Counted from the stretch's first letter, positions 1 through 10,213 are shown. The stretch: DNA of 64,000 bases from Paenibacillus sp. Soil750 (GCF_001428045.1 NZ_LMSD01000023.1:186001-250000); one strand, 5' to 3'. Notes: generated by a model not told the origin, from the letters alone. Numbers and translations are program-made.

Positions 1-1
1 C

Positions 2-313
2 AGCAATCGAGAGGACGAGGTGATTACAACACGGATTTATGGCTCCAAGGGCGGTGCGGTCCTTCATAGAGTAGTTGGAGATGGGAATGCTGCAAGCAAC
101 AAAGTGTTTTTGGAAATCGGCGGAGAAGTCCATGACATTCCTTTAGATGATAAGATTATTTCAAAAATGCCTAATGTTCGGCAAGCGTTTTTGGATGCTA
201 TTATTAATGATGAAGAGGTACCGTGCACGCCTCAACAGGGACTTAAGATCACACAAATGTTAGATATGGTTTACTTGAGCGCTGAAAATGGCACGCCAGT
301 CAAATTTGAATGA
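2..313 (+). CDS. Gfo/Idh/MocA-family oxidoreductase, C-terminal end (partial)
   Basis: The reading frame is open from base 2, so the gene starts outside the window; a GTG at 20 is internal. The visible ~103 residues read SNREDEVITTRIYGSKGG at the front, which resembles the last beta-strands of the C-terminal substrate domain of NAD(P)-dependent sugar or inositol dehydrogenases (Gfo/Idh/MocA family), where a 'YGTKGG' turn is common. The NAD-binding half is not visible, so substrate and cofactor cannot be judged. It ends 17 bases before a convergent AraC regulator, with no clear terminator between them. Confidence 0.65.
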   Translation, partial: SNREDEVITTRIYGSKGGAVLHRVVGDGNAASNKVFLEIGGEVHDIPLDDKIISKMPNVRQAFLDAIINDEEVPCTPQQGLKITQMLDMVYLSAENGTPVKFE

Positions 314-330
314 TGGACTGAAAAAGCATT

Positions 331-1122
331 TCAATTACGAAATCTGCTTGGAGACATTCCTGTTTTTGACTGAAAAAAACGAGAAAAATTATAGATATCC
401 GAGAAGCCGCAACTGCTCGCAATGTCCGTGATACTGAGATTAGACATGCGTAACAGGGTCTTGGCAGTATCCAGTCTGCAGTGCTGCAGATAGGCGTAGG
501 GCGTAACACCACGTTCCTGTTTAAAAATGCGAATAAAATGATCTGTCGTAAGGGAAAGGTTCTGGGCAAGTTCGCTCATATCATATTGCTGCTGTGGATG
601 TTGTTGAAACATACGGCATAACTCATCAATTTTTATTGTATATGCTCCGGTTGATGTTGGCGTTATATGTTGATATTCCGTAATAAGTGCTTGTAGCCAT
701 ACTTCCATTTGCGTTATGTTATTTCTCTGTTCTGCTAAACGAAAGCGATTGAAAAGCTCAAGTACAAAATGATATTGATCAAAATGACGATGCTCAGGCA
801 AGTCACGCAAGATATCCGGATTTTGCAATGTAAAATCAATATAACGTACATCGAGACTGGTATGTTCACTTTGATAGGCGTTGACCTCGTTCTCATAATT
901 GATAAAAAAAACATCACCGATGCTTAATTTGTAGCAGTTCTTGCCTAGCATGATTTGACCTTCTCCACCCCAAATACTCCACAAAGTAAACCCTGGATGA
1001 CAACCGACGGGAACATGCCATTTCCATTCTGGAACGCAGTGTTTCCCGTTATGCATTGATAGGATATCCATATAATCACTCCGGTTAAAAGGTATCGATT
1101 TTTCATAAAATAATTGTTTCAT
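331..1122 (-). CDS. AraC-family transcriptional regulator with N-terminal cupin
   Basis: 263 residues, normal for a one-component AraC sugar regulator. Residues ~20-110 look like the cupin-type ligand-binding arm. Residues ~165-263 form the double helix-turn-helix: 'MSELAQNLSLTTDHFIRIFKQE' starts the first and 'ITDIASSCGFSDIYNFSRFF' is the second, ending in the usual GMSPSRFR. It probably senses a sugar in the cytoplasm and binds DNA directly. It is convergent with the oxidoreductase to its left and divergent from the membrane-anchored AraC gene on its right, so it could act on either side; the ligand is unknown. Confidence 0.9.
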   Translation of the reverse strand: MKQLFYEKSIPFNRSDYMDILSMHNGKHCVPEWKWHVPVGCHPGFTLWSIWGGEGQIMLGKNCYKLSIGDVFFINYENEVNAYQSEHTSLDVRYIDFTLQNPDILRDLPEHRHFDQYHFVLELFNRFRLAEQRNNITQMEVWLQALITEYQHITPTSTGAYTIKIDELCRMFQQHPQQQYDMSELAQNLSLTTDHFIRIFKQERGVTPYAYLQHCRLDTAKTLLRMSNLSITDIASSCGFSDIYNFSRFFQSKTGMSPSRFRN

Positions 1123-1232
1123 TTATATCCCGATTAGTCAAGTCAAATACTAGGTTGGATTGATACGCTGCAATGTCTCGTCATCCCATTGATTCTTACA
1201 ATGTGAATGTTATTTCGAAAAGGGGGATGATC

Positions 1233-3509
1233 ATGCGAAGGACAAGTTACTTTGTAAAGCTGCTCTTCTTCAACATCGTACTGGTCATCATTGCCGTTTC
1301 GTTTCTCGGTTACATTGCCTATTATAAAACATCCGGCTTAATGAACGAGAAGATCGATAAAATAAATGCACAGCTTCTCCTTCAGACCCAGCTCCAGTTG
1401 GAAAATTCGTTTCAATCGGTTGAAAGCGCCATCATCCAATTTACTTTGCTTCCGAGCTTTACAAGTATATTGAACGATAACCTTACGATGAACAACTATG
1501 ACAATTATGTAAAGGTTAAAAATATGGTAGGAGAGATTAGCTCTTTATATTCGCACTCTTCGATCATCAACAGTCTGGAAATTATTAATTTGGAAAAAGG
1601 GTGGGTTTTACGAAATGGTGGGGTACTCCCGATAACCGAGGTATACACTAGTGAAGAATTGAATCAGCTTAGTCAAGTCGCTTCAGGTTCAACTTGGAGT
1701 AAAACGACTGATTCTGATTTTTTCCATTACACATTGAAAGTGCCCTTTTCAGCATTTGACCGATTCCAGGGAATCGTGAGAACAAAAATTTCAAGCATCG
1801 ATTCGTTTCGTGAGTTGGTGGCGAACAACGACTTAGGTCAAATAACGATGATTGACGATAAGGGCAAAGTGATTCGGAACATAACGCAGTATGCTCTTCG
1901 CGATCAAGACGTGAACCAGATTGCCCAAATGACCCAATCGCAAGTGAAGCAAGTCCCTCAAGGTAATTTCTTAACCAGGATAAATGGATCCCAATATTCG
2001 TTCACTTTTCGACATTCAGAGAAATACAAATGGACCTATCTATCGATGGTATCGACCCTAGAGGCCGAACAAAACTCTCGGTTCATCGGCCTTTTTATTT
2101 TTATCACAGGTTTTGTTGTGATTAGTGTATTTTTCGTGTTTTCGTTTTACGGTACCCGAAGACTATACTCGCCTATCAAACGGCTGTACCATATGGTCGC
2201 GTTCAACTCATCAGATAAATTGAATGTCCAGTCGCAAAGCAACGAAATGGATTATATAAATAATCGAATGCATGCTTTTTTTCAGGACAGCCAGAGGCTC
2301 AGAGGCCAGTTACATATTCAAAAGAATCAGCTGAACGATTTTTTTGCATATAAATTGTTTCAAGGTGAAGTGAGGCCACAGGAAATTAAAAGTAACCTCG
2401 GGCCTGATGCGGACTGGAATCATTTTTGTGTACTCACTGTGCAGATCGACACTTTAACAGATACCGGTTATTCGGATACGGACCGCGATCTTTTATTATT
2501 TGCAGTAAAAAATATGTTGGGCGAAACCGCCTCGGAATTGTTAGTCCTAAATCCAGTCATTATGAATCATATGCAAGTCGTTCTGCTCGGAGCAGAGTAT
2601 CAAAATATTGACGATTTCAAGGAGGAACTATATGTACTGTCTCGTTCTATCCAGCAAGTTGTCAAGCTGTATTTGCGTCTTCAAGTAAGCATTGGGATCA
2701 GCCGTCCCTTCCACCAGCCGATAGATGCTTCTACTGCATATGGCGAGGCAACGGATGCGTTAAAATCAAGGTTTACCCAGGGCAGGGAAGCCATCCTGTA
2801 TGCTTCCGATTTTGATGTGAACGAATCGGGCAATACCGGTAAATACCCCGGATTTATGGTGAAAGAATTAATCGATGCGATCAAATTCGCTGACGTTGAG
2901 CAAGCTAAGCGCACTCTTCATAATATCATTGCAGAAATGTGTTCGGGTAACTATGGCTATCGGAATTGTTCCATGTATATTTTTCTGTTGCTGATGGATT
3001 TGATCAAGATTTCGCATCAATCAGATGAAATGTTCATCTCGTTGTTTAAAGAAAAATCGATTTTTCAGAAACTGGATCAGCTGTTGCTGACTTCCGTCCA
3101 AGAAATGGAGACTTGGATATACGATCATGTCGTGGAACCGATATTGAAGGAAATGTTGGCTCGCAGCGAATCCCAGCAGAGGAATATCATTAAAACACTG
3201 ATTCAAAACATCCATGATGAATACGATTCTGAGTTGACGTTGGAAGCCTGCGCTTCCCGTCTTCATTATAACCCGAACTATTTGGGGCAAATATTCCGAA
3301 AAGAAATGGGAAGCAGCTTTAGCGATTATTTATCCCATTATAGGTTAAATATGGCGAGAAAACTTCTGGCGGAGACCGATGATCAAATTCAGGAGATCGC
3401 CGAAAAACTGCGATTCAGCAATTCGCAAAATTTTATTCGTTATTTTAAGAAGATGGAAGGCATTACGCCTAAACAGTACCGAGATAATTTGGTAAAGCAT
3501 AACGAATAA
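1233..3509 (+). CDS. Membrane-anchored AraC-family regulator (YtdP type)
   Basis: 758 residues from the ATG at 1233, chosen because AGGGGG lies six bases upstream; two earlier in-frame ATGs (1173, 1227) have no usable site. A membrane segment at ~8-30, an extracellular sensor region (~30-280, Cache-like) and a second membrane segment (~280-305) precede a cytoplasmic part ending in an AraC double HTH (~655-755, with 'NPNYLGQIFRKEMG' and 'ITPKQYR'). In Bacillus and Paenibacillus such proteins control adjacent CUT1 sugar importers by sensing an extracellular oligosaccharide or a loaded binding protein. The importer begins ~270 bases downstream in the same direction, so local control is the natural inference. 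Confidence 0.9.
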   Translation: MRRTSYFVKLLFFNIVLVIIAVSFLGYIAYYKTSGLMNEKIDKINAQLLLQTQLQLENSFQSVESAIIQFTLLPSFTSILNDNLTMNNYDNYVKVKNMVGEISSLYSHSSIINSLEIINLEKGWVLRNGGVLPITEVYTSEELNQLSQVASGSTWSKTTDSDFFHYTLKVPFSAFDRFQGIVRTKISSIDSFRELVANNDLGQITMIDDKGKVIRNITQYALRDQDVNQIAQMTQSQVKQVPQGNFLTRINGSQYSFTFRHSEKYKWTYLSMVSTLEAEQNSRFIGLFIFITGFVVISVFFVFSFYGTRRLYSPIKRLYHMVAFNSSDKLNVQSQSNEMDYINNRMHAFFQDSQRLRGQLHIQKNQLNDFFAYKLFQGEVRPQEIKSNLGPDADWNHFCVLTVQIDTLTDTGYSDTDRDLLLFAVKNMLGETASELLVLNPVIMNHMQVVLLGAEYQNIDDFKEELYVLSRSIQQVVKLYLRLQVSIGISRPFHQPIDASTAYGEATDALKSRFTQGREAILYASDFDVNESGNTGKYPGFMVKELIDAIKFADVEQAKRTLHNIIAEMCSGNYGYRNCSMYIFLLLMDLIKISHQSDEMFISLFKEKSIFQKLDQLLLTSVQEMETWIYDHVVEPILKEMLARSESQQRNIIKTLIQNIHDEYDSELTLEACASRLHYNPNYLGQIFRKEMGSSFSDYLSHYRLNMARKLLAETDDQIQEIAEKLRFSNSQNFIRYFKKMEGITPKQYRDNLVKHNE

Positions 3510-3534
3510 AACACCTTGGACAGCGCAGGCCGAT

Positions 3535-3569
3535 CGCTCTCGAAAGAGCGCGTGGGATGCGCGTTTTTT
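3535..3569 (+). terminator. Intrinsic terminator after the membrane AraC gene
   Basis: A CGCTCT/AGAGCG hairpin (3535-3550) is overlapped by an AGCGCG...CGCG hairpin ending in six Ts at 3564-3569. It lies 26 bases after the regulator's stop and separates it from the importer operon. Confidence 0.6.
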
Positions 3570-3779
3570 GGCTATGAGGGTGCGCCCCCAAAAGTAATCG
3601 GATTTAACTTCGAAGGCAGTCGTCACTTTTTGGGTAATCAGTTCGTTACTGTGCTCGAGATTATCCGCGAAAACCAGGAAAACGGAATGATCAGTAGAGT
3701 ACTGTGGTGCGGATTATTTACAATCTGCCTTCCCTTCTTGTACCTTAGCCTTATCAAACACGAGATGGGAGGAATCAAA

Positions 3780-4751
3780 TTGAAAGCGTTGACAAAAGTG
3801 GCAGAGAATCATCACCATCCTAACGTCGCCCAAACGGAAGGGGTTAGGAGCAAGTTTTTAAAAGAAGTAAAAAGGGACTATTGGTTATATCTCATGCTGC
3901 TGCCGGGTGTAATATATTTTCTGATTTTCCGTTATCTTCCGATGTGGGGACTGGTGATTGCGTTTCAGAACTATATGCCGTTCCTTGGAATCTCCAAAAG
4001 CGAGTGGGTGGGCTTCGCTCATTTTCATGCTTTGTTCAGTAGCCCTGATTTCTGGATGCTGCTGCGAAATACCGCGATCCTGGCGGCGTACAACATTTTT
4101 CTATTTTTTCCGTTGCCAATAATTATCGCGCTAATGCTCAATGAAGTCCGGCATGAAGTGTTCAAGAAGTTTGTTGTTTTGCTGGTTTACGTTCCACATT
4201 TTCTGTCGTGGGTAATCGTTGTTAGCTTTTTCTATTTTTTCTTTACGATCGAGAACGGTATTGTTAATGAAATCTTGCAGTCGCTGGGATTCCAGAAAGT
4301 ACATTTTCTGGACAGCACCCGTTGGTTTAGACCGATGGTCACCCTGGAAGTCATATGGAAAGAGACGGGATGGGGAACGATTATCTTTATGGCGGCGTTG
4401 GCTGGTGTCAATCCTCAGCTTTATGAGGCGGCCCGTATGGATGGGGCGAACCGCTGGCGGCAGCTTTATCACATTACACTGCCTTCGATACGAAGCACCA
4501 TCGTCATCCTGTTGATTCTGCGGCTGGGATCGTTTCTCGATACCGGCTTCGAACAAATCTATCTGATGCTGAATACGCTCAACCGAGAAGTCGGGGAGGT
4601 GTTCGACACCTACGTATACACGGTGGGGATCTTAGGCGGCCAATTTGGCTTCAGTGCGGCGGTTGGCATGTTCAAGTCAGTGATCGGACTCGTATTGGTT
4701 TTGCTCACAAACCGGCTGGCCAAAAAATTCGGGGAAGAAGGCATTTACTAA
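3780..4751 (+). CDS. CUT1 sugar ABC transporter permease (LplB-like)
   Basis: 323 residues from a TTG start at 3780, chosen because GGGAGG sits seven bases upstream and because the open frame further upstream (from 3516) crosses a terminator and has no family resemblance. Six membrane segments are visible, with the cytoplasmic EAA loop 'YEAARMDGANRW' that contacts the ATPase. It pairs with the permease beginning at 4782 to carry an oligosaccharide delivered by the lipoprotein at 5710. No ATP-binding subunit is encoded nearby; in this family a shared MsmX-type ATPase usually serves. Confidence 0.93.
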   Translation: MKALTKVAENHHHPNVAQTEGVRSKFLKEVKRDYWLYLMLLPGVIYFLIFRYLPMWGLVIAFQNYMPFLGISKSEWVGFAHFHALFSSPDFWMLLRNTAILAAYNIFLFFPLPIIIALMLNEVRHEVFKKFVVLLVYVPHFLSWVIVVSFFYFFFTIENGIVNEILQSLGFQKVHFLDSTRWFRPMVTLEVIWKETGWGTIIFMAALAGVNPQLYEAARMDGANRWRQLYHITLPSIRSTIVILLILRLGSFLDTGFEQIYLMLNTLNREVGEVFDTYVYTVGILGGQFGFSAAVGMFKSVIGLVLVLLTNRLAKKFGEEGIY

Positions 4752-4781
4752 GCTAACAGGAAAGGAGGTCAAGGCATAGAT

Positions 4782-5654
4782 ATGCACAGATCATGGGGCA
4801 GTAAGCTGTTCGATAGCGTTAATTATTTTCTTTTATTTCTGATGGCCGTGATTACAGTCGTTCCGTTTCTGCTCAACGTGACCGGCTCGTTCGCAGCTCC
4901 CAAGGAAGCTCTCCAGAAAAGCTTTGTGATCATCCCGGAGACGTTTTCACTCGCCGCTTACCGGTACATTTTCAGCACGAATACGATTCCGCACTCATTA
5001 TGGGTCACGATTTTCATCACGGTTGCGGGAACGGCCATTAACATTGTGCTTACCGCCTTGATGGCGTTTCCTTTGGCAAATAAACGGCTGCGGATACGCA
5101 AGCCTGTCATGCTGATGGTCATTTTCTCCATGCTGTTCAGCGGAGGTATGATTCCGACCTATTTGGTCGTGAAAAATCTAGGATTGCTCGACACTTACGG
5201 GGCACTTCTGCTTCCTGGGGCCATCAGCGCCTTTTATCTGATCATATTGAAAAACTTTTTCGCTCAGCTACCGGATGAACTAGAGGATTCGGCCCGAATT
5301 GACGGTGCTAGCGATCCACAGATCTTGTTTATGATCGTGATTCCGCTGTCGATGCCGGCGATTGCGACATTAACGTTGTTTTATGCAGTCGGGCATTGGA
5401 ATCAATTTCTAAACGCTCTTCTCTATATTAATGATGCAAGCAAGTTTCCGATCCAGGTATGGCTGCGTCAAATTGTCCTTTTGTCACAAACCGGCATAGG
5501 TGATTCCGCAAACAACTTCGAGGGGGTGATTCCGCCCGGGAAAACGATCCAAATGGGCGTTACAGTCGTATCTACAGTTCCCATTCTGCTTGTATATCCT
5601 TTCTTGCAACGGCATTTTGCGAAAGGCGTGCTGCTCGGGTCCGTAAAAGAGTAA
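4782..5654 (+). CDS. CUT1 sugar ABC transporter permease (LplC/YtcP-like)
   Basis: 290 residues, starting at an ATG 13 bases after AAAGGAGG and 30 bases after the first permease. It has six predicted membrane helices, the EAA loop 'EDSARIDGASDPQI', and the C-terminal 'KGVLLGSVKE' signature typical of YtcP/LplC proteins. It is the second half of the heteromeric channel and belongs to the same operon as its neighbours. The substrate is not deducible from the protein alone; the adjacent GH95-like hydrolase suggests a plant or host glycan fragment. Confidence 0.94.
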   Translation: MHRSWGSKLFDSVNYFLLFLMAVITVVPFLLNVTGSFAAPKEALQKSFVIIPETFSLAAYRYIFSTNTIPHSLWVTIFITVAGTAINIVLTALMAFPLANKRLRIRKPVMLMVIFSMLFSGGMIPTYLVVKNLGLLDTYGALLLPGAISAFYLIILKNFFAQLPDELEDSARIDGASDPQILFMIVIPLSMPAIATLTLFYAVGHWNQFLNALLYINDASKFPIQVWLRQIVLLSQTGIGDSANNFEGVIPPGKTIQMGVTVVSTVPILLVYPFLQRHFAKGVLLGSVKE

Positions 5655-5709
5655 GAAAGACGGCTCGGGAGCGGAAAACCATTCAATAAAAATATGGAGG
5701 TTATGCTTT

Positions 5710-7206
5710 ATGAGAAAAGGGTTTAAGAGAATGGCACCTGCGGTGTCGATGCTGCTTATCGCGGCATTGGCCGGATGTTCCGGAAGTAACAGCAATCCGT
5801 CCGCGGTCGGTACGGATTCGTCAACGCCGTTTCGAATCAAAATGATGAGCCAATTTGAAACGGCAGAGCCCCCGACAGCGGACAACCCCATTGTGAAATA
5901 TATCGAACAGCAGACGAATACGAAGCTCGATATCACATGGGTGCTGAACTCCAATTATACGGATAAATTGAACGTATCGATGGCATCCGGGGACCTGCCG
6001 CAGGCGATGCTTGTTGTCAATCCGCAGGATACGGTCATCGTAAGCGCTGCACAGAGCGGGTTCTTCTGGGATGTCGAGCCCTATTTGAAGGACTATCCGA
6101 ACCTAAGCAAACTAGATAAAGATACACTGAACAATACCCGGATCAACGGAAAAATATATGGTCTTTATCGGGGTCGTTACCCGGAAAGGATCGTCATGTA
6201 TTACCGGAAAGATTGGCTGGATAAAGCAGGTGTTAAAGAGCAGCCTAAAACCGTGGATGATTATTATAATTTGCTAAAAGCATTTACGTTGAATGACCCG
6301 GATGGAAACGGGAAGAAGGACACTTGGGGCATCACCGAAAATAAAGATTTGGGCACCTATACGTTTCCGCTCCTGTTCGGCGCGCCGTATGGCTGGGGGT
6401 ATATCAATAACCAGATGGTTCCCGATTTCATGTCCAAAGAATATGTGGACTATTTGAAATTCATGAAAAAGCTATACGACGAGAAGATCCTCAACCAGGA
6501 CTTTGCCACAGTGCCGGGCGCCAAAGTATCGGAGGATTGGACCAACGGGAAAATCGGCATCCGAGGAAACATCGTCGAAGCTTACCGAGGCGAAACGTTC
6601 GTCGGCCTAGGCAAGACACTGCCGGGCGCAGACGTTCACTTCATCCCGGCGCTAGTATCCACGACCGGTCAAAAGCGGGTTGCCAAGGGCAGCGGGTTCC
6701 TGGGCATGTATATGTTTCCGAAGTCGAGCGTCAAGACGGAAGTGGATTTGAAGAAGATTTTGAGCTTCTTTGACAAGATGGCCGACGACAAGTTGGTGAA
6801 AACGGTCCTGCTCGGCATTGATGGGGTTCATTACAAGGATGAGAACGGCGTACAGAAGATTTTGGACGACACCAAATACAACAAGGAAGTCGTGCCGATT
6901 CAACACCTCGCCATGCGTTCGGTCCTGATCAACAACGGAACGCCGCTTGCGAAAGAGGCGACGGATGCGCTTGCGGAAATTAAACAGTACGGCGTTGCGG
7001 ACGCATCGTACGGACTCATCCTAAGCGATGATAGTAAGAAAAAGCTGTCGACGAATAAGAAAATCATCGACGACGCGAAAATCAAGTTCATCATGGGCGT
7101 CATCGACGAAGCGGGCTGGGGTAAAGAGCTTGAGAAATGGAAGCAGTCGGGCGGCGCCGACGTTATCAAGGAATATACTGAGCTGTACAACAAATATAAG
7201 AAATAA
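5710..7206 (+). CDS. Extracellular sugar-binding lipoprotein (LplA-like)
   Basis: 498 residues with a lipoprotein signal peptide (basic start MRKGFKR, hydrophobic core, lipobox LAGC, cysteine at ~23). The rest has the periplasmic-binding-protein fold pattern of family 1 solute-binding proteins, including an EF-hand-like 'DPDGNGKKDT' calcium loop common in LplA-type proteins. A GGAGG lies just before the ATG. It captures the sugar outside the membrane and hands it to the two permeases encoded directly upstream. Confidence 0.93.
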   Translation: MRKGFKRMAPAVSMLLIAALAGCSGSNSNPSAVGTDSSTPFRIKMMSQFETAEPPTADNPIVKYIEQQTNTKLDITWVLNSNYTDKLNVSMASGDLPQAMLVVNPQDTVIVSAAQSGFFWDVEPYLKDYPNLSKLDKDTLNNTRINGKIYGLYRGRYPERIVMYYRKDWLDKAGVKEQPKTVDDYYNLLKAFTLNDPDGNGKKDTWGITENKDLGTYTFPLLFGAPYGWGYINNQMVPDFMSKEYVDYLKFMKKLYDEKILNQDFATVPGAKVSEDWTNGKIGIRGNIVEAYRGETFVGLGKTLPGADVHFIPALVSTTGQKRVAKGSGFLGMYMFPKSSVKTEVDLKKILSFFDKMADDKLVKTVLLGIDGVHYKDENGVQKILDDTKYNKEVVPIQHLAMRSVLINNGTPLAKEATDALAEIKQYGVADASYGLILSDDSKKKLSTNKKIIDDAKIKFIMGVIDEAGWGKELEKWKQSGGADVIKEYTELYNKYKK

Positions 7207-7230
7207 CAGACTTGGAGCGTGAATTCAGGT

Positions 7231-9762
7231 ATGAATTATCGAGAGCTTGTGTCTCGCGGAGATTTACACTACGAACACACCGTCAAAAGAAACGAAGGCG
7301 GTCTGCCGATCGGAAACGGAAAAATGGGAAGTCTTCTTTGGACATCCCCGTCTGCTGTGAAATTACAGGTAAATCGCGTCGATGTGTTTGCCAATGACCG
7401 CTCGACGAACAGCTTCAATCAAAGGCATCTGGATTACGGCTACGCTTGCGGTTTCGTCGACATCGATTTTGTGGATTACGGGGAAGACGTGTTTAAGGAC
7501 GGAACGGTTCGCCAGCATTTAAGTTTATACGATGCGACGGCCTCCATCCACGGTAACGGAGTTGCTCTCGAAGCGATTGCTTATGACCACAGCGATGTGT
7601 ATGCCTTTAAGGTCGAGGATGGAAGGAAAAGCCCGCAAGGCATCAACATCAAGTTGAAGATGCTCCGGCCTGCGGAAGTCGCGACGAAGAGTCATACGGC
7701 GGTTTCCAAACTCATCATGCACAAAGACGTGATGATCTTGAAGCAGGAATTCAGGGAGGGCAGCTATTACTGCTCCTCGGCGGTCGCGGTCGGAATCTCT
7801 GACCGCGAAGGGATCATCCGGATGAACGATGAACTTGGCGGAAGGGCGCCGGTCACTGATTTTAGAGAGAGCAAAGTACTTGGGCAGCCGAATGAGACGG
7901 AAATGCGCTTATGCATTAAACCAGGTACGGGAAGATTCGAAGTCTACATAGCAAGCAGCGCTACCTTTGATGAAACAGTGGACGTCTCAGCGTTGGCAAT
8001 AAATCAATTAGAAGCAGCAAGAAAAGCGGGCTATGAGCGCTTGTTGAAGGAGCATAAGCTTTGGTGGAACCAGTTTTGGCAAAAATCATTCATTCGCCTG
8101 AGCAGCGATGACGGCAGCGCCGAGTTGGTGGAGAAGCATTACACGTACTATGTGTATCTGATGGCGTCAAATTCCCGAGGCGGCAAATATGCTCCCAACT
8201 TCGGCGGCATGTTGTTGAGCCCGCGCGGTGACTTTAGACACTGGGGAGCTATGCAATGGTGGAGCAACCTGAGGTTATATTACAATGCGGTTCTGGCAAC
8301 AGGTCACTATGAGTTGATGCAGCCCTATTTCGACATGTATTCGGGTATGTACGATTCGTGCGCCAAAGCGGCGGAGCAGCAGTGGGGCAGCAAGGGGATC
8401 TATATTCCCGAAACTGTATGGTTTAACGGTGTGGATGAGCTGCCCGAAGATATTGCCTCCGAAATGAGAGAGCTTTACTTGCTTCATAAGCCTTGGGAGG
8501 AACGCTCCGAAAGATTCAAGCAATATGCACATAAAAAGCATCCGCATGAGAGCCGTTGGAACTGGAAGGGACACGAATCATGGGTAGACGGGGATCTGGT
8601 CTATTCCGATAAGAGCTGGGGCCCTTTCGGATCCACAACCCATATGTTTTGGAACATAGCGGGCATCGCCTATCATTATTGGAATTATTATGAATTCACC
8701 AAAGACAGGGCATGGCTGGAGGATCGGGCATATCCGATGATCAAAGGGGCGGCGGAATTCCTGCGCAATTATCCGCACTTGCGAAAGGAGGATGATGGCA
8801 AATACCATATGCACAATACGATCAGCGGTGAGAAGTACATTGGGGGCAAAGATACGATTCAAGTGATGTCTTCGCTTCACGGGATTATGCCTGTGCTGCT
8901 GAAAGCCGCTCATATATTGGGTGTGGATAAAGACATGTGGCCGGTGTGGGATGAGTTTTATCGCAACCTGGCTCCGCTCCCGCGAAGCGATCATCCTGAG
9001 GCTGTCTTTAGAACAAAAGAAGATGAGGAGCCTGTTTGGGTTGGGGCGATCGGTCATGTGCTTGACGATCGGCGGGAAATCGCAAACGATCCGATGCGGG
9101 ATTTTATTCTTTGTTCCTTAGAGACCGCGAGCGAAAATCTGGATTGGTTCCAAACAGGCAAAAGCACCCTAGCCTTTCAACAGAATATGCTGGGTGGTGA
9201 CTGGAGCAAGGCTGTGTCCGAAATGTCGTCCGTTGCCGTCATGCTAGCCGGTATGGGAGTGGCCGAAGGCTTTAAACAAGCTGTAGTGGCGCAGCTGGAA
9301 TGTGTGAATGCCGATCGTGAATATTGCTACTATGCAGATACGGGGAAAATCAAATATTACGACAATCGGCTGACGGTACGGGAGGGTGTCAACGCCATCA
9401 GCGCACAGAGGCTCGGAAATGTGGCGTACGCCTTACAGGTTGCACTCTGTCAAAGCGGGCCCGGCACCCCTGGCAAAGAGCCGATCATTAACGTGTTCCC
9501 CACAGTCCCTGATGGGTGGGATGTGGAATTCTCGCTTTGGAGTCACGGAGGTTTTAAAGTTACGTCTGAGATCCGAAAAGGTGTTATCGTTTCGTTAAGT
9601 ATTGAATCCACGCTCGGCGGTATTTGCAGAATGCGCAACCCTTGGGGGGAACGGCAAGTGTCCGTAGTGCAGGGAGGCCGTGAAGTTAAGCGTTTGAGCG
9701 GTTCATTGTTTGAGTTTGCGACCGGTGCAGACGAGTCGTTCGTCTTTGCCATCACAGAGTGA
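7231..9762 (+). CDS. GH95-like (alpha/alpha)6-barrel glycoside hydrolase
   Basis: 843 residues from the ATG at 7231 (GGAG 13 bases upstream; an in-frame GTG at 7219 is too close to it). No signal peptide, so it acts in the cytoplasm on imported sugar. The N-terminal part has 'GLPIGNGKMGSLLW' and 'NRVDVF', the opening of the beta-sandwich domain in GH95 and related DUF5703 proteins. The middle (~275-700) is rich in helices with conserved Trp/Tyr, as in an alpha/alpha barrel, and a beta-sandwich closes the protein. GH95 enzymes are mostly alpha-L-fucosidases or alpha-L-galactosidases, but the match is too loose to name the sugar. It lies 24 bases after the binding protein gene. Confidence 0.65.
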   Translation: MNYRELVSRGDLHYEHTVKRNEGGLPIGNGKMGSLLWTSPSAVKLQVNRVDVFANDRSTNSFNQRHLDYGYACGFVDIDFVDYGEDVFKDGTVRQHLSLYDATASIHGNGVALEAIAYDHSDVYAFKVEDGRKSPQGINIKLKMLRPAEVATKSHTAVSKLIMHKDVMILKQEFREGSYYCSSAVAVGISDREGIIRMNDELGGRAPVTDFRESKVLGQPNETEMRLCIKPGTGRFEVYIASSATFDETVDVSALAINQLEAARKAGYERLLKEHKLWWNQFWQKSFIRLSSDDGSAELVEKHYTYYVYLMASNSRGGKYAPNFGGMLLSPRGDFRHWGAMQWWSNLRLYYNAVLATGHYELMQPYFDMYSGMYDSCAKAAEQQWGSKGIYIPETVWFNGVDELPEDIASEMRELYLLHKPWEERSERFKQYAHKKHPHESRWNWKGHESWVDGDLVYSDKSWGPFGSTTHMFWNIAGIAYHYWNYYEFTKDRAWLEDRAYPMIKGAAEFLRNYPHLRKEDDGKYHMHNTISGEKYIGGKDTIQVMSSLHGIMPVLLKAAHILGVDKDMWPVWDEFYRNLAPLPRSDHPEAVFRTKEDEEPVWVGAIGHVLDDRREIANDPMRDFILCSLETASENLDWFQTGKSTLAFQQNMLGGDWSKAVSEMSSVAVMLAGMGVAEGFKQAVVAQLECVNADREYCYYADTGKIKYYDNRLTVREGVNAISAQRLGNVAYALQVALCQSGPGTPGKEPIINVFPTVPDGWDVEFSLWSHGGFKVTSEIRKGVIVSLSIESTLGGICRMRNPWGERQVSVVQGGREVKRLSGSLFEFATGADESFVFAITE

Positions 9763-9817
9763 GAATTTATCGAGAATCCTAAAAGATCGAACCATATTTC
9801 ATAAGGAGTGGTTTCAA

Positions 9818-10189
9818 ATGAGAACGTATCGATTACAGCAGCTCGCCGATGTTATGGAAGGACATATTTTGAAAGACATCATGCCGGGGGATTACATTTC
9901 TTACGGTGGACTTGCCTTCGAGAAGCCAGGAGCACGCGCCCATACGAACGACGGGCCGGGCGGGATCGACTATCATGTGCATGAAGATTGCGAAGCTTTC
10001 CTGATCATGCAGGGCAAGGGCGAGGTTGAAATCAAAGAACAAGCAGGTTCAATCATGCATCCCGTTAAGACGGGAGATGTCGTTATTATTGAGCCGGGAG
10101 AGGATCATCATCTCATTTCAAGCGTCGAAGATCCTATCGTCGTCGTCTGGTTTCATGCAGGGCCGTCACGAAACAAAAATCAATTTTAA
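9818..10189 (+). CDS. Small single-domain cupin protein
   Basis: 123 residues from the ATG at 9818, with AAGGAG nine bases upstream; the open frame extends upstream but overlaps the hydrolase without a ribosome site. It is a single cupin barrel with metal-ligand candidates H53, H55 and E59 in 'DYHVHEDCEA' and H97/H98 in 'GEDHHL'. It may be a sugar isomerase, lyase or sensor in the same pathway as the neighbouring hydrolase and oxidoreductase. The exact reaction cannot be told from sequence. Confidence 0.8.
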   Translation: MRTYRLQQLADVMEGHILKDIMPGDYISYGGLAFEKPGARAHTNDGPGGIDYHVHEDCEAFLIMQGKGEVEIKEQAGSIMHPVKTGDVVIIEPGEDHHLISSVEDPIVVVWFHAGPSRNKNQF

Positions 10190-10213
10190 TAAAGATAAGT
10201 GAGGATGAGTAGC

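Noticed and set aside
3516..3779. Upstream extension of the first permease frame to 3516
   Set aside because: It crosses the regulator's terminator, has no ribosome site, and the translated extension is unlike the family. The TTG at 3780 has a perfect site.
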